A stretch of DNA of 64,000 bases from Agromyces marinus (GTDB lineage: Bacteria; Actinomycetota; Actinomycetes; Actinomycetales; Microbacteriaceae): contig NZ_CP087879.1 of NCBI RefSeq assembly GCF_021442325.1, forward strand, positions 1,922,001-1,986,000, given 5' to 3'. The stretch's first letter is position 1; every line of letters starts with the position of its first letter. The position numbers and the translations under genes are program-made. Of this stretch, positions 56,693 to 64,000 are shown piece after piece. The notes beneath the pieces are model-generated. The model worked only from the letters and a program-made list of their open reading frames with translations. It ran no database searches and was not told the DNA's origin.

Positions 56693-56946
56693 GAGCTCCC
56701 GGAGCGTTGCCGCCAGCCGCCGAAATCAGCGAAAATCCGCGTGTTTCTGCGGATCTCATGGGGTCGAGTCTACCGAACGATCCTCGTGTCGGCGGGGGGT
56801 TTTCTGGTTCTTCTGAGGGGTTCTTGGTGTTGTTTTTGGTAACGGCAGCGTGGCTGATACACCCCACGCGACCCCGCGTCATCGAATGGGAAATTAGGGT
56901 TGGCTCGTGACACTCGTGCCAACACTGCCGGAGCGATGGGAGTAGT
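56693..56946. other. Non-coding stretch between the left att repeat and the IS
   Basis: No convincing gene. Slightly AT-richer than the surroundings, with T-rich runs near 56810-56840. It holds a small inverted repeat ATCCGC (56735-56740)/GCGGAT (56749-56754). It may be the arm region of the original attachment site. Confidence 0.6.
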
Positions 56947-56969
56947 GCCCCTTAACGTGGTGTAGTTCG
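56947..56969. repeat. Left terminal inverted repeat of the IS
   Basis: Pairs with 58338-58360; inner 13 bases GTGGTGTAGTTCG are identical. Confidence 0.8.
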
Positions 56970-57135
56970 CGGTGGCCGCCCCGCCCTCGTCGTAGACGTG
57001 GGTGCGGTCACCGTGTAGTCCCTTCGAGGAAACTCTCACATCCCACTCGAAAGGCATCTTCACGATGACCGCACCTCATATTCTCGACCCGCTGGCCTGC
57101 TCGAGGAAGCGCTGGGCGATGCGTCGCCCGATCTG

Positions 57136-58314
57136 ATGCGCGGCCTGCTGCAGACCATGATCAACGCGCTGCTGTCCGCGGACGCGGACGCCGTCGTCGG
57201 CGCGGAGTGGGGCCAACGCTCCAGCGACCGGACGGCGCAGCGCAACGGCTACCGGCACCGCGACCTGGACACCCGGGTCGGGACGATCGACGTTCAGATC
57301 CCGAAGCTGCGTTCGGGGACGTACTTCCCGGAATGGCTGCTCGAGCGCCGCAAGCGCGCCGAGACCGCGTTGATCACCGTCGTCGCGGACTGCTACCTCG
57401 CCGGCGTGTCCACCCGTCGGATGGACAAGCTGGTCAAGCAGCTCGGGATCCACTCGCTGTCGAAGTCGCAGGTGTCCAGGATGGCCGCGGAGCTCGACGA
57501 GCACGTCGACCAGTTCCGGCACCGTCCCCTGGGGGACGCAGGGCCGTTCACGTTCGTCGCGGCCGACGCGCTCACGATGAAGGTCCGTGAAGGTGGCCGC
57601 GTGATCAACGCGGTCGTGCTCGTCGCGACCGGCGTCAACGCCGACGGACGCCGCGAAGTCCTCGGCCTGCGGGTCGCGACCAGTGAAACCGGGGCGGCCT
57701 GGAACAGCTTCTTCGCCGACCTCGTCGCCCGCGGCCTCGGCGGGGTCCGCTTGGTCACCTCCGACGCGCACGCCGGGCTGGTGGAAGCGATCGCGGCGAA
57801 CCTGCCCGGAGCTGTCTGGCAACGATGCCGCACCCACTACGCGGCCAACCTGATGTCCGTCACACCGAAGAGCATGTGGCCCGCGGTCAAGGCCATGCTG
57901 CACTCGGTCTACGACCAGCCCGACGCGAAGTCGGTACACGCCCAGTTCGACCGCCTCCTGGACTACGTCGACGGGAAGCTTCCCGACGCGCACGAGCACC
58001 TCGACACCGCCCGGGCGGACATCCTCGCGTTCACGGGGTTTCCCGAAGGGCTCTGGCAGCAGATCTGGTCCAACAACCCGAACGAACGCTTGAACCGCGA
58101 GATCCGCCGCCGCACCGATTCGGTCGGCATCTTCCCGAACCGGGACGCGATCATCCGCCTCGTCGGCGCCGTCCTCGCCGAGATCACCGACGAATGGGCC
58201 GAAGGCCGCCGCTACCTCGGGCTCGAGATCCTCGCGAAGTCCCGACTCACCCTGGTCACCGACACCGAACCCGAGGAGGTGAACACCGACACCACCCTCG
58301 AACTCACCGCCTAA
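57136..58314 (+). CDS. IS256-family transposase, N-terminus frameshifted
   Basis: 392 residues from ATG 57136 (MRGLLQTMINALLSADAD). The DDE catalytic residues look intact: Asp in VAADALTMKV, Asp in TSDAHAGL and Glu in NNPNERLNRE. The usual start is upstream: ATG 57065 reads MTAPHILDP, but the frame shifts near 57092, consistent with loss of one G in the GACCCGCTGG region, and reaches a stop at 57133. The expected LLEEALGDASPDLM then appears in the correct frame. So the natural N-terminus of about 24 residues is uncoupled, either truly mutated or a sequencing error. Confidence 0.9.
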   Translation: MRGLLQTMINALLSADADAVVGAEWGQRSSDRTAQRNGYRHRDLDTRVGTIDVQIPKLRSGTYFPEWLLERRKRAETALITVVADCYLAGVSTRRMDKLVKQLGIHSLSKSQVSRMAAELDEHVDQFRHRPLGDAGPFTFVAADALTMKVREGGRVINAVVLVATGVNADGRREVLGLRVATSETGAAWNSFFADLVARGLGGVRLVTSDAHAGLVEAIAANLPGAVWQRCRTHYAANLMSVTPKSMWPAVKAMLHSVYDQPDAKSVHAQFDRLLDYVDGKLPDAHEHLDTARADILAFTGFPEGLWQQIWSNNPNERLNREIRRRTDSVGIFPNRDAIIRLVGAVLAEITDEWAEGRRYLGLEILAKSRLTLVTDTEPEEVNTDTTLELTA

Positions 58315-58337
58315 TCCATCAATAGACCGAAGGAACC

Positions 58338-58360
58338 CGAACTACACCACTTCCTGGGGC
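58338..58360. repeat. Right terminal inverted repeat of the IS
   Basis: Reverse complement matches 56947-56969 at 19 of 23 positions. The DUF6880-like reading frame is broken exactly here. Confidence 0.8.
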
Positions 58361-58895
58361 TTGACCGGTCGAGCACCGCGAGACGCCGATCGTTCCACTC
58401 GAGCACCCAGCGCTCGTGGCTGTGTGGGTCGCGCCAGTCATCGGTGTTCTTCGCCGGAATGGATGTCCGAACCTCCTCGAGTCGCTCGCGATACGTGCGC
58501 AGACCTTGCTCGCCGAGCGCTGGTGCATAGGCGACCGGGTCGAGCTCGAAGTAGTCGACGTCACCGTCGAGCTGAAACGCGAACATCCACTTCACGAGCT
58601 TCGAAGGCGGAACGGATGCCGCGGCAGCGAGTCTCGGGTGAAGGTTGAGCAGGCGCCGGCACGCGTCGCCGATGATGCCGCTCGAGTCGTCGGCACGCGC
58701 GATGACCTTGAGCGAACTCGCGAGTGCCTTGTGGGTCACGGCGTACGCATCGGCGGGGTCGGCCGCGTCCAGGTGCGATTCGAGGATGTCGATCGCCTCA
58801 TGCATCTCGCGGCCGTGGGCGTTCGACGCGCTCCACCGGTACAGATCGCCGCGGGTGCGGATGAGCGGGAGCACGGCGTCGGCGAGTTCGGTCAC
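58361..58895 (-). pseudogene. DUF6880-like protein gene, 3' end cut off by the IS
   Basis: About 178 genuine residues from ATG 58895 (MTELADAVLPLIRTRGDLYR), helical and rich in Ala/Asp/Leu, ending NDRRLAVLDR. After that the frame runs into the IS inverted repeat and adds foreign residues (SSPRKWCSS...) before stopping at 58311. The sequence resembles DUF6880-type proteins of unknown function (low-certainty recall). No promoter is evident. Confidence 0.6.
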
Positions 58896-59090
58896 TGAGC
58901 CATTCTCGACGACAACTCAGCAGCGCCTGCGACAAGTCGACTGCGCTGGGTGAGCGCGTGCCTGCCGGCACGAACAGTCGAGTCGTCGAGAGACCCAGAC
59001 TTGGGGACGCCCCGCCCATAGCGGGCGTTGGTCGGCTCGATCGCGTTGGTCATGCAGATCACGTTGCGGATCTCAACGTCGTAGCCGACT
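58896..59090 (-). pseudogene. Fragment of a second IS256-family transposase
   Basis: The minus-strand frame reads YDVEIRNVICMTNAIEPTNA then RYGRG, matching the conserved C-terminal EIRKVICTTNAIES-x-NAR block of IS256-type transposases. It degrades afterwards and reaches a stop at 58896. Upstream it hits a stop near 59091. It differs in type from the intact IS next to it, so it marks an independent, older insertion. Confidence 0.6.
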
Positions 59091-59121
59091 CAGCTGTCCG
59101 AGGCTGGCCTCGCCGGTGCAA

Positions 59122-60021
59122 TCAGCGCGCGCAGTCCGCCATCAGCCGCATCAGGCTCGTCGCGTCGTCAGTCTGGAACAGCTCGTCCAGGGCGACGTTC
59201 TGTTCGTAGAGCCTCGTGTACGGGATCGAGATGGCGTCATAGCCGTGCATCATGAGCTCGCCGCTCGCCATGAGCTTCGCGGTGCGCTTGTTGGCGTCGA
59301 AGTACAGCTGGTGACGGATGACCGCGGCAGCGTAGACCAACGCGCGGACGCGCGGGTCCGTCTCGCCGATGAGGTAGTCCAGGAGGTCGGCGTACGCCGC
59401 GATGAGGAGCGATCCGCCCTCACCGTGCTCGCGCCCGGCGATGACACCACCGGTGGAGAGGATGACGTCGCCGCCGCCGTTCACGCTGCCCTCGCCGCGG
59501 AAGTTGCCCGCCTCGATCGCCTCGTGGACGGCGACCTTCGCGTGGATTCTGTCCGAGACCGGCTTCGACAGCGAGAACTTCCCGACGCCGATCAGCAAAT
59601 CGATGTCGTTGAAGCCCTCGTTCAGGGCGAGAATTTGGTCCTGGTCTTCCAGACGCTTGCCTTCGACAGTGACGCCTTCGAGGAGAGTCCGTACTTCGGG
59701 GAGGGTGAAGGTGTTCCCCTCGAGTCGGGCGGCGTCCCAGATGAAGTCGGGCTTGCGTTCGCGGAAGCGGTGACGAGCGCGTTCGAACTCCCCGGGGCCG
59801 CCTCCGATCAGGTTGAGGTCGACCTCCGACAGGTCCCAGGTAATGCCGGTCAGCGCGAGTTGTTCGCGCCGCTCTGCCGCAGCAGCGTTCCGGTGTTGGC
59901 CGGCCCGTGATCCGGCGCTCGTCGCCTGCCTTGGAAGGGATGGCCGCTGGTAGCCCTCGGCGCCGACTCCCCAGCGTCGCCCGCTCGGGCTGCTCGTGCC
60001 GCTCTGGTCGCTTGTCACCAT
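59122..60021 (-). CDS. Fic/Doc-family protein, active-site motif altered
   Basis: 299 residues. A disordered N-terminus (~50) precedes a Fic-type fold: DAARLEGNTFTLPEV is the usual x-IEGN-x-[LT]T segment, and the catalytic loop is IRHQLYFDANKRTAKL. Aligned to HxFx[DE]GNG[KR], the DANKR part fits Doc-type proteins, but the catalytic His position holds Gln, with His one residue earlier. The Ser/Thr of the inhibitory helix (S/T-x3-E-[GN]) is Ala. It starts four bases after the HTH gene. A toxin-like AMPylase or phosphotransferase role is possible; activity is doubtful. Confidence 0.72.
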   Translation of the reverse strand: MVTSDQSGTSSPSGRRWGVGAEGYQRPSLPRQATSAGSRAGQHRNAAAAERREQLALTGITWDLSEVDLNLIGGGPGEFERARHRFRERKPDFIWDAARLEGNTFTLPEVRTLLEGVTVEGKRLEDQDQILALNEGFNDIDLLIGVGKFSLSKPVSDRIHAKVAVHEAIEAGNFRGEGSVNGGGDVILSTGGVIAGREHGEGGSLLIAAYADLLDYLIGETDPRVRALVYAAAVIRHQLYFDANKRTAKLMASGELMMHGYDAISIPYTRLYEQNVALDELFQTDDATSLMRLMADCAR

Positions 60022-60024
60022 CGT

Positions 60025-60879
60025 TCACCACTCCCGCGCGAGGTCGTGGGCTGCGGTCGAGAGCGGGCCGCCAACACCGAGACTGTCGATGACGCACTGG
60101 ACCGGGGCGACGTAGGGGGCACCGTCCACATCGCCCGCCCCGGCGAGATGCACGGCTGCCAGCGGGGCGATGATGACGTTCGCCGCGCGGACGGTCTTCA
60201 CTCTGCGGTGCGTCTCGCCGAGGAACGTGCTGAACTGCTGCGGCAGCGTCGTCCAGACCACGGTCGGCGCCACTTGGTCGGTGGTGTCGATCTCGGCGCC
60301 GAGCGCCTCGAGCGCTGGCCGGCCGGAGAACACCCACTCGTGCCCGAATCGCTCGCTGGTGTCGGCAGCCCTCCGGAACAGGTCTGACGTTGCGGTCGCC
60401 GCTGACATCAGCCGTTCGATGTCACCCCGACCGGCGAGCATGACGGCACCTGGCGCCACCTGCGGAGAGGCGAACTCCGAAGCCTCGACGGCGACCGCCA
60501 GCGGGTCATCGATGCCGACTGAGCGGACCAGTTGGTCCTGTCCGGAGAGCACGAAACGCTCCAGGCGGTCGACCCACTCGGCGGTCTCGGCCCACTCAGG
60601 GTTGCCGCCGAGCAGGTTCGACTCGACTCGCTGGATCTCCTCCGGGGCGAGGTCACCGACCAGTTGCCGCGCGGCTGCGACCGCGACCGGTTCGTAAGTG
60701 CGGGAGATGGTCACGTCGATGTCGTACCCGCAGGCGAGGGCGATTTCCCGAAGGGTGGACAGCCGCGCGCGACGGTAGTCGTTGCGGAGGTTCCATTCGG
60801 TGTTGCGGGAGATCCCGGCACGCTGAGCGAGCTCGGACCTCGGCACAGTCGGACTGCTCAAGAGATCGGAGATGTCCAC
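60025..60879 (-). CDS. HTH protein paired with the Fic-like gene, possible antitoxin
   Basis: 284 residues from GTG 60879. The N-terminal XRE-like HTH is PRSELAQRAGISRNTEWNLR. The ~220-residue C-terminal part has a PVQCVIDSLGVGGPLSTAAH motif recalling the end of AbiEi-type antitoxins. GTG 60879 is preferred because GGAAAGG lies eight bases upstream; GTG 60903 is the longest option but lacks a ribosome site. It is co-directional with the Fic-like gene, four bases apart. Autoregulation through the inverted repeat just upstream is likely. Confidence 0.7.
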   Translation of the reverse strand: MDISDLLSSPTVPRSELAQRAGISRNTEWNLRNDYRRARLSTLREIALACGYDIDVTISRTYEPVAVAAARQLVGDLAPEEIQRVESNLLGGNPEWAETAEWVDRLERFVLSGQDQLVRSVGIDDPLAVAVEASEFASPQVAPGAVMLAGRGDIERLMSAATATSDLFRRAADTSERFGHEWVFSGRPALEALGAEIDTTDQVAPTVVWTTLPQQFSTFLGETHRRVKTVRAANVIIAPLAAVHLAGAGDVDGAPYVAPVQCVIDSLGVGGPLSTAAHDLAREW

Positions 60880-60925
60880 AATCACGCCCTTTCCATCGGA
60901 CACCCTAGCACGGGGTACGATAAAC

Positions 60926-60948
60926 AGGACATATGCACACTATGTCCT
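60926..60948. promoter_or_regulatory. Inverted repeat upstream of the HTH/Fic-like pair, candidate operator
   Basis: AGGACATA (60926-60933) and TATGTCCT (60941-60948) form a perfect 8-base dyad with a 7-base spacer, 47 bases upstream of the preferred GTG, in a locally AT-rich patch suited to a promoter. It is probably the binding site of the HTH protein. Confidence 0.6.
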
Positions 60949-60994
60949 CTTTGCTGAACATCAGGATCGAGGAGCGGCATTCAACCGCCTTCAC

Positions 60995-61434
60995 TCACGC
61001 GCCCGACGGATCGGGCCAGGGAAGGCGTGCGCACCTACCGGGTATGGAGGGCGTTCGATCCGAAGATGTGAGGCGCCGCGGCAGGCGCGGCACCGCTCGC
61101 AGTACGGCGAGATTCCCGGTGGTCTCGTACGACTCGAGCGTCGAGTACGACGGGCTGCCCGTCTTCGCGCGCGAGCGGATCTGGGTCAGCCAGAGGTCGA
61201 CGGCCTCGGCGACCGTGCTCGCTTCGTGAGCGTGACCGCGACGCCGCTTCCCACCGACATCGCGCGCCGCTTGAGTTCCTCGCGCGCGGCGTGCTCGGTC
61301 GGCGCGGTGACCGCGAGCCGGATCGGGACGCCGCCGCCGTCGCGGGTGTTCCCCCGCGCGCGCCACATCCCGGTCGACAGGCGGGTGACGTTCACGGTGC
61401 CCAGCTCGCCCACCGGGATTCTCGGTCTAGGCAT
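60995..61434 (-). pseudogene. Tyrosine-type integrase, frameshifted N-terminal remnant
   Basis: ATG 61434 starts MPRPRIPVGELGTVNVTRLS, an arm-binding-like domain. After about residue 70 the frame is lost near 61220-61235, and the neighbouring frame continues STVAEAVDLWLTQIRSRAKT and YSTLESYE, the core-binding domain start of actinomycete integrases. It then degrades. The catalytic domain with its Arg/His/Arg/Tyr residues is missing altogether. The ATG overlaps the excisionase-like gene by 8 bases, the classic xis-int arrangement. Confidence 0.75.
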
Positions 61435-61624
61435 GCCGGTGCTCCCCCAGCCAGGCGAGCACGTCGGTGAATTCGTAGCGCACGTGCCGGCCGATCTTGA
61501 GGAACGCCGGGCCGGAGCTGCGCAGGCGCCAGTCCTCGAGCGTGCGCTCGGGCATCTGCAGCAGCTCGGCGAGTTCGTGCTGCGTGAGCAGCACCGGAGC
61601 GGTGGTGGTCGTCGTCTCGTTCAT
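61427..61624 (-). CDS. Excisionase-like small MerR-type HTH protein
   Basis: 65 residues from ATG 61624 (MNETTTTTAPVLLTQHELAE). The HTH segment LAELLQMPERTLEDWRLR and the following FLKIGRHVRYEFTDVLAWL match helix_turn_helix-17/excisionase proteins that sit beside integrases. An upstream in-frame ATG (61654) is less likely. It overlaps the integrase start. It looks intact, although its partner is broken. Confidence 0.82.
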   Translation of the reverse strand: MNETTTTTAPVLLTQHELAELLQMPERTLEDWRLRSSGPAFLKIGRHVRYEFTDVLAWLGEHRHA

Positions 61625-61796
61625 CCCGTGAGGTACGCGAGGCCGACCCGGCACACCACGACGCGGTCAGGAAGAACCGCGATCGTTCGGTGGCACCGTG
61701 TGCAGAACGCCTCGTTCGAGAGGGTTTCTGGTAACGAATCTGGTGATTCGGCCCTTCGGGCTACCAGAGGGCGGTTGGGCAATACTGGAGTTTGCC

Positions 61797-61808
61797 GCGG
61801 AATTCCGC
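61797..61808. promoter_or_regulatory. 12-base perfect palindrome beside the right att repeat
   Basis: GCGGAATTCCGC, four bases outside the repeat and just past the tRNA-Gln 3' end. It could be an integrase/excisionase site or a weak substitute terminator for the tRNA. Confidence 0.4.
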
Positions 61809-61811
61809 CGA

Positions 61812-61853
61812 TTTCACTGCTGGGGTACCTGGACTCGAACCAAGAACAACTGA
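61812..61853. repeat. Right attachment repeat, inside intact tRNA-Gln
   Basis: Identical over 42 bases to 56651-56692. It covers the 3' part of tRNA-Gln up to the edge of the anticodon arm plus eight bases downstream. Confidence 0.93.
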
Positions 61854-61891
61854 ACCAGAATCAGCCGTGTTGCCAATTACACCATACCCCA
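61820..61891 (-). tRNA. tRNA-Gln (CTG anticodon), integration target
   Basis: 5' acceptor TGGGGTA pairs with 3' TACCCCA, discriminator G; the anticodon stem-loop is GCTGATTCTGGTTCAGT with CTG; T-arm GGTTCGAGTCC. CCA is not encoded. The gene is intact because the element restores its 3' end. Confidence 0.96.
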
Positions 61892-61971
61892 ATGGCCCTG
61901 AACCGGAGTTCCCGGGCCGACATGTAACTGTAGCCGATCCGGGGGGTCCGGCCAAATCGAACGAGCCCGTG

Positions 61972-62017
61972 AGCGGATGCCGCAGCGCCTCCGTGAGCGC
62001 CGGCTGCGGCATCCGCT
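61972..62017 (-). terminator. Terminator hairpin downstream of gltX
   Basis: A perfect 15-base stem, AGCGGATGCCGCAGC (61972-61986) and GCTGCGGCATCCGCT (62003-62017), five bases past the gltX stop with a 16-base loop. No T-run. It separates gltX from tRNA-Gln. Confidence 0.65.
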
Positions 62018-62022
62018 TCGGC

Positions 62023-63537
62023 TCACCCGATGAGCGCTGCGAGCCGGTCGATGCGCTCGATGGACTCGACGCGACCGAGGATCTGCATGGACTCGAAGAG
62101 CGGCGGCGAGACGCGGCGACCGGAGACCGCGACGCGGATCGGGCCGAACGCCACGCGGGGCTTGAGGCCGAGGCCGTCGATGATCGCCGAGCGGAGGGCC
62201 TCCTCGATCTCGGTGTGCGTCCATGCCTCGCCGGGGATGCGTTCGAGCGCCTCGCGGGCGGCGGCGAGCACCGCGGGTGCGTCCGCGGACAGCGACCCGA
62301 CGGCGGCCTCGTCGAACTCGAGGCCGGCGGCATCCGTGAAGAGGAAGCCCAGCAGCGCCGGGACCTCGCCGAGCACCGTGATGCGCTCCTGCACGAGCGG
62401 GGCGGCCTCGACGAGGAGTGCCTCCTCGCCAGGCGTGATCGGCGTCGAGACGACGCCGGCGGTCTGCAGGTAGGGAACGGTGCGCGAGGTGAAGTCGGCG
62501 AGGTCGAGCAGGCGGATGTGGTCGCCGTTGATCGCGTCGGCCTTCTTCTGGTCGAAGCGGGCGGGGTTCGGGTTGACCTGCTCGACGTCGAACGCGCCGA
62601 TGAGCTCGTCGCGGCTGAACACGTCGCGGTCGGCCGAGAAGCCCCAGCCGAGCAGGGCCAGGTAGTTGACGAGGCCCTCTGGGATGAATCCGCGGTCGCG
62701 GTGGTGGAACAGGTTCGACTCGGGGTCGCGCTTGGAGAGCTTCTTGTTGCCCTCGCCCATGACGTAGGGCAGGTGGCCGAAGCGCGGCACGAAGCTCGTC
62801 ACGCCGATCTCGATGAGCGCGTGGTAGAGCGCGATCTGGCGCGGGGTCGAGCTCAGCAGGTCCTCCCCGCGGAGCACGTGGGTGATCCCCATGAGCGCGT
62901 CGTCGACGGGGTTCACGAGCGTGTAGAGCGGCGCGCCGTTGGGGCGCACGACGACGAAGTCGGTCGTCGAGCCGGCCGCGAAGTCGATGCGGCCGCGCAC
63001 GAGGTCGTCGAAGCCGAGGTCGACGTCGGGCACGCGGAGGCGCAGCGCCGGCTGGCGCCCCTCGGCGCGGAACGCGGCGCGCTGCTCGTCGGTCAGGTCG
63101 CGGTCGAAGTTGTCGTAGCCGAACTGCTTCGGGCGGCCGGCCGCCTGGTTGCGCGCGTCGATCTCGTCGGCGGTCGAGTAGCTCTCGTAGACGTGGCCTG
63201 CGGCCTTCAGCTTCGCGATGACCTCGGTGTAGATCTCGCCGCGCTGCGACTGTCGGTACGGGCCGTGCGGGCCGCCGACGTCGATGCCCTCGTCCCAGTG
63301 CAGGCCGAGCCAGTTCAGCGCGTCGAGGATCTGGCCGTAGCTCTCCTCGCTGTCGCGGGCGGCGTCGGTGTCCTCGATGCGGAACACGAACGTGCCGCCG
63401 GTGTGGCGTGCGTACGCCCAGTTGAACAGGGCCGTGCGCACGAGGCCGACGTGCGGGGTTCCGGTGGGCGAGGGGCAGAACCGCACGCGGATGTCGGATC
63501 CGATGGCGGTCGTCGTGGGGTGCGTCGTGTCAGGCAT
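62023..63537 (-). CDS. gltX: Glutamyl-tRNA synthetase
   Basis: 504 residues. It charges tRNA-Glu, and in most actinobacteria also tRNA-Gln before amidation. The HIGH-type motif is SPTGTPHVG near residue 25, RIEDTD follows, and the KMSKS-type motif is KLSKRD. ATG 63537 (MPDTTHPTT) overlaps the LysR-type stop by 8 bases. The frame stays open to 63573, inside the LysR gene. Both likely tRNA substrates are encoded in this window. Confidence 0.97.
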   Translation of the reverse strand: MPDTTHPTTTAIGSDIRVRFCPSPTGTPHVGLVRTALFNWAYARHTGGTFVFRIEDTDAARDSEESYGQILDALNWLGLHWDEGIDVGGPHGPYRQSQRGEIYTEVIAKLKAAGHVYESYSTADEIDARNQAAGRPKQFGYDNFDRDLTDEQRAAFRAEGRQPALRLRVPDVDLGFDDLVRGRIDFAAGSTTDFVVVRPNGAPLYTLVNPVDDALMGITHVLRGEDLLSSTPRQIALYHALIEIGVTSFVPRFGHLPYVMGEGNKKLSKRDPESNLFHHRDRGFIPEGLVNYLALLGWGFSADRDVFSRDELIGAFDVEQVNPNPARFDQKKADAINGDHIRLLDLADFTSRTVPYLQTAGVVSTPITPGEEALLVEAAPLVQERITVLGEVPALLGFLFTDAAGLEFDEAAVGSLSADAPAVLAAAREALERIPGEAWTHTEIEEALRSAIIDGLGLKPRVAFGPIRVAVSGRRVSPPLFESMQILGRVESIERIDRLAALIG

Positions 63538-64000
63538 CGCCCTCAATGCTACGTCCAGAGGCCGGCTCGGCACCGGGTCCGCCGCGGCGGACGAGCAGCC
63601 GGGCGAGCGCCTCGGCGGCCACCGCGACGGCGGGAACGCCCCGGCCGCCGCGTGCGGTGACCAGGTGCAGGGTCCGCCGGTCGCCGTGCGTGGTCGCGCG
63701 GACGGCGACGCCCTCGCGCTCGCCCGCGGATTCGATCGCGAGCGCCGGGAGCACGGCGACGCCGAGCCCGCCGGCGACGAGTTCCTCGACGGCGACGAAG
63801 TTGTCGGTCTCGACGGCGATGCGCGGGGCGAAGCCGGCGGCGTCGCAGAGTTCGAGCAGGTGGCCGCGGCAGCGCGGGCATCCGGCGATCCAGCGTTCGC
63901 CCGCCAGGCCGGCGAGGTCGACGCGCTCCCCCGCGGCGAGCGGATGTCGCGCGGGCAGCACCACGTGCATCGGGTCGATGCCGATCGTGCTCACCTCGAG
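63530..64000 (-). CDS. LysR-family regulator, C-terminal part (5' end outside window)
   Basis: The last ~156 residues of a LysR-type effector-binding domain: [20 protein letters not shown], then [18 protein letters not shown] and [20 protein letters not shown]. The frame is open through the window edge, so the HTH lies beyond 64000. The stop overlaps the gltX ATG by 8 bases, an unusual coupling of a regulator with an aminoacyl-tRNA synthetase. Effector and target are unknown. Confidence 0.85.
   Translation of the reverse strand, partial: LEVSTIGIDPMHVVLPARHPLAAGERVDLAGLAGERWIAGCPRCRGHLLELCDAAGFAPRIAVETDNFVAVEELVAGGLGVAVLPALAIESAGEREGVAVRATTHGDRRTLHLVTARGGRGVPAVAVAAEALARLLVRRGGPGAEPASGRSIEGDA

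Larger units (their letters stand above)
56947..58360 (+). mobile_element. IS256-family insertion sequence
   Basis: Imperfect 23-base terminal inverted repeats at 56947-56969 and 58338-58360 (19 of 23 match, sharing GCCCC and GTGGTGTAGTTCG) flank one transposase gene. The ~1.41 kb length fits the family. No 8-base target duplication is visible outside these repeats, suggesting a later rearrangement or a misjudged boundary. The right end cuts the gene at 58361-58895. Confidence 0.82.
56651..61853. mobile_element. Degraded integrative element in tRNA-Gln
   Basis: About 5.2 kb between 42-base direct repeats, with the intact tRNA-Gln at the right end. Excisionase-like and broken integrase genes sit next to the tRNA end, as in actinomycete plasmid- or phage-derived elements. 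Cargo: an IS256-family copy, a truncated gene, an IS256 fragment and an HTH/Fic-like pair. The CGGATGCC motif common elsewhere is nearly absent, and some stretches are more AT-rich, both consistent with foreign origin. With no complete integrase it is probably unable to excise by itself. Confidence 0.88.

Noticed and set aside
56693-56946. Small open frame (about 67 codons from 56707) between att repeat and IS
   Set aside because: No motif, no ribosome site and no homologous feel; treated as non-coding.
56939-58368. 8-base target-site duplication around the IS
   Set aside because: The bases outside the two inverted repeats do not match, so none is annotated.
61655-61796. Possible small gene between the excisionase-like gene and the right att repeat
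   Set aside because: No frame of useful length with a ribosome site; probably att/promoter region.

Overview
The window is high-GC actinobacterial DNA (about 70% GC by eye) with short intergenic gaps, many GTG starts and many 4-base ATGA/GTGA gene overlaps. Gene content and order (recG-coaD-yceD-rpmF-rnc-mutM-smc; thiL-ddl-gpsA-plsC-murA-leuD-leuC; gltX beside tRNA-Gln) fit a Microbacteriaceae-like actinomycete (Agromyces/Microbacterium type). The placement rests on synteny and protein style, not on a search.

Layout. 1-622: 3' end of a GH13 trehalose synthase/alpha-glucosidase-like gene. 653-20000: chromosome-maintenance and translation genes on the minus strand (smc, mutM, rnc, rpmF, yceD, coaD, recG, a TPR protein), interrupted by a plus-strand pair of tandem GNAT acetyltransferases and by a moxR-DUF58-transglutaminase trio; then rsmD, thiL and a DUF3515 lipoprotein. 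19541-25947: a minus-strand run leuC-leuD-murA-plsC-gpsA-ddl (leucine, phospholipid and peptidoglycan precursors).

26136-41430: the most unusual region. Nine minus-strand genes, most overlapping or nearly touching: PP2C phosphatase, FHA protein, Ser/Thr kinase, FHA-HTH protein, a ~1790-residue repeat-rich exported protein, MoxR ATPase, DUF58, a transglutaminase-fold membrane protein that has lost its catalytic Cys and His, and a second FHA protein. The content suggests phosphorylation-controlled handling of a giant cell-surface protein by a MoxR/DUF58 machine. Upstream lies terC behind a convincing Mn2+ (yybP-ykoY) riboswitch, then tRNA-Glu(CTC).

42837-56650: accessory and envelope genes: lipid kinase, MBL-fold hydrolase, bifunctional penicillin-binding protein, an unrecognised protein, a fragment of a formylglycine-generating-enzyme-like gene, a rhamnose-type ABC transporter operon with a divergent LacI regulator and a clear operator, and a divergent esterase/AraC pair.

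56651-61853: a degraded ~5.2 kb integrated element in the 3' end of tRNA-Gln(CTG), bounded by 42-base perfect direct repeats. It holds an IS256-family element, a gene cut by that IS, a fragment of another IS256-type transposase, an HTH/Fic-like gene pair, a broken integrase and an excisionase-like gene. 61892-64000: gltX and the 3' part of a LysR-type regulator.
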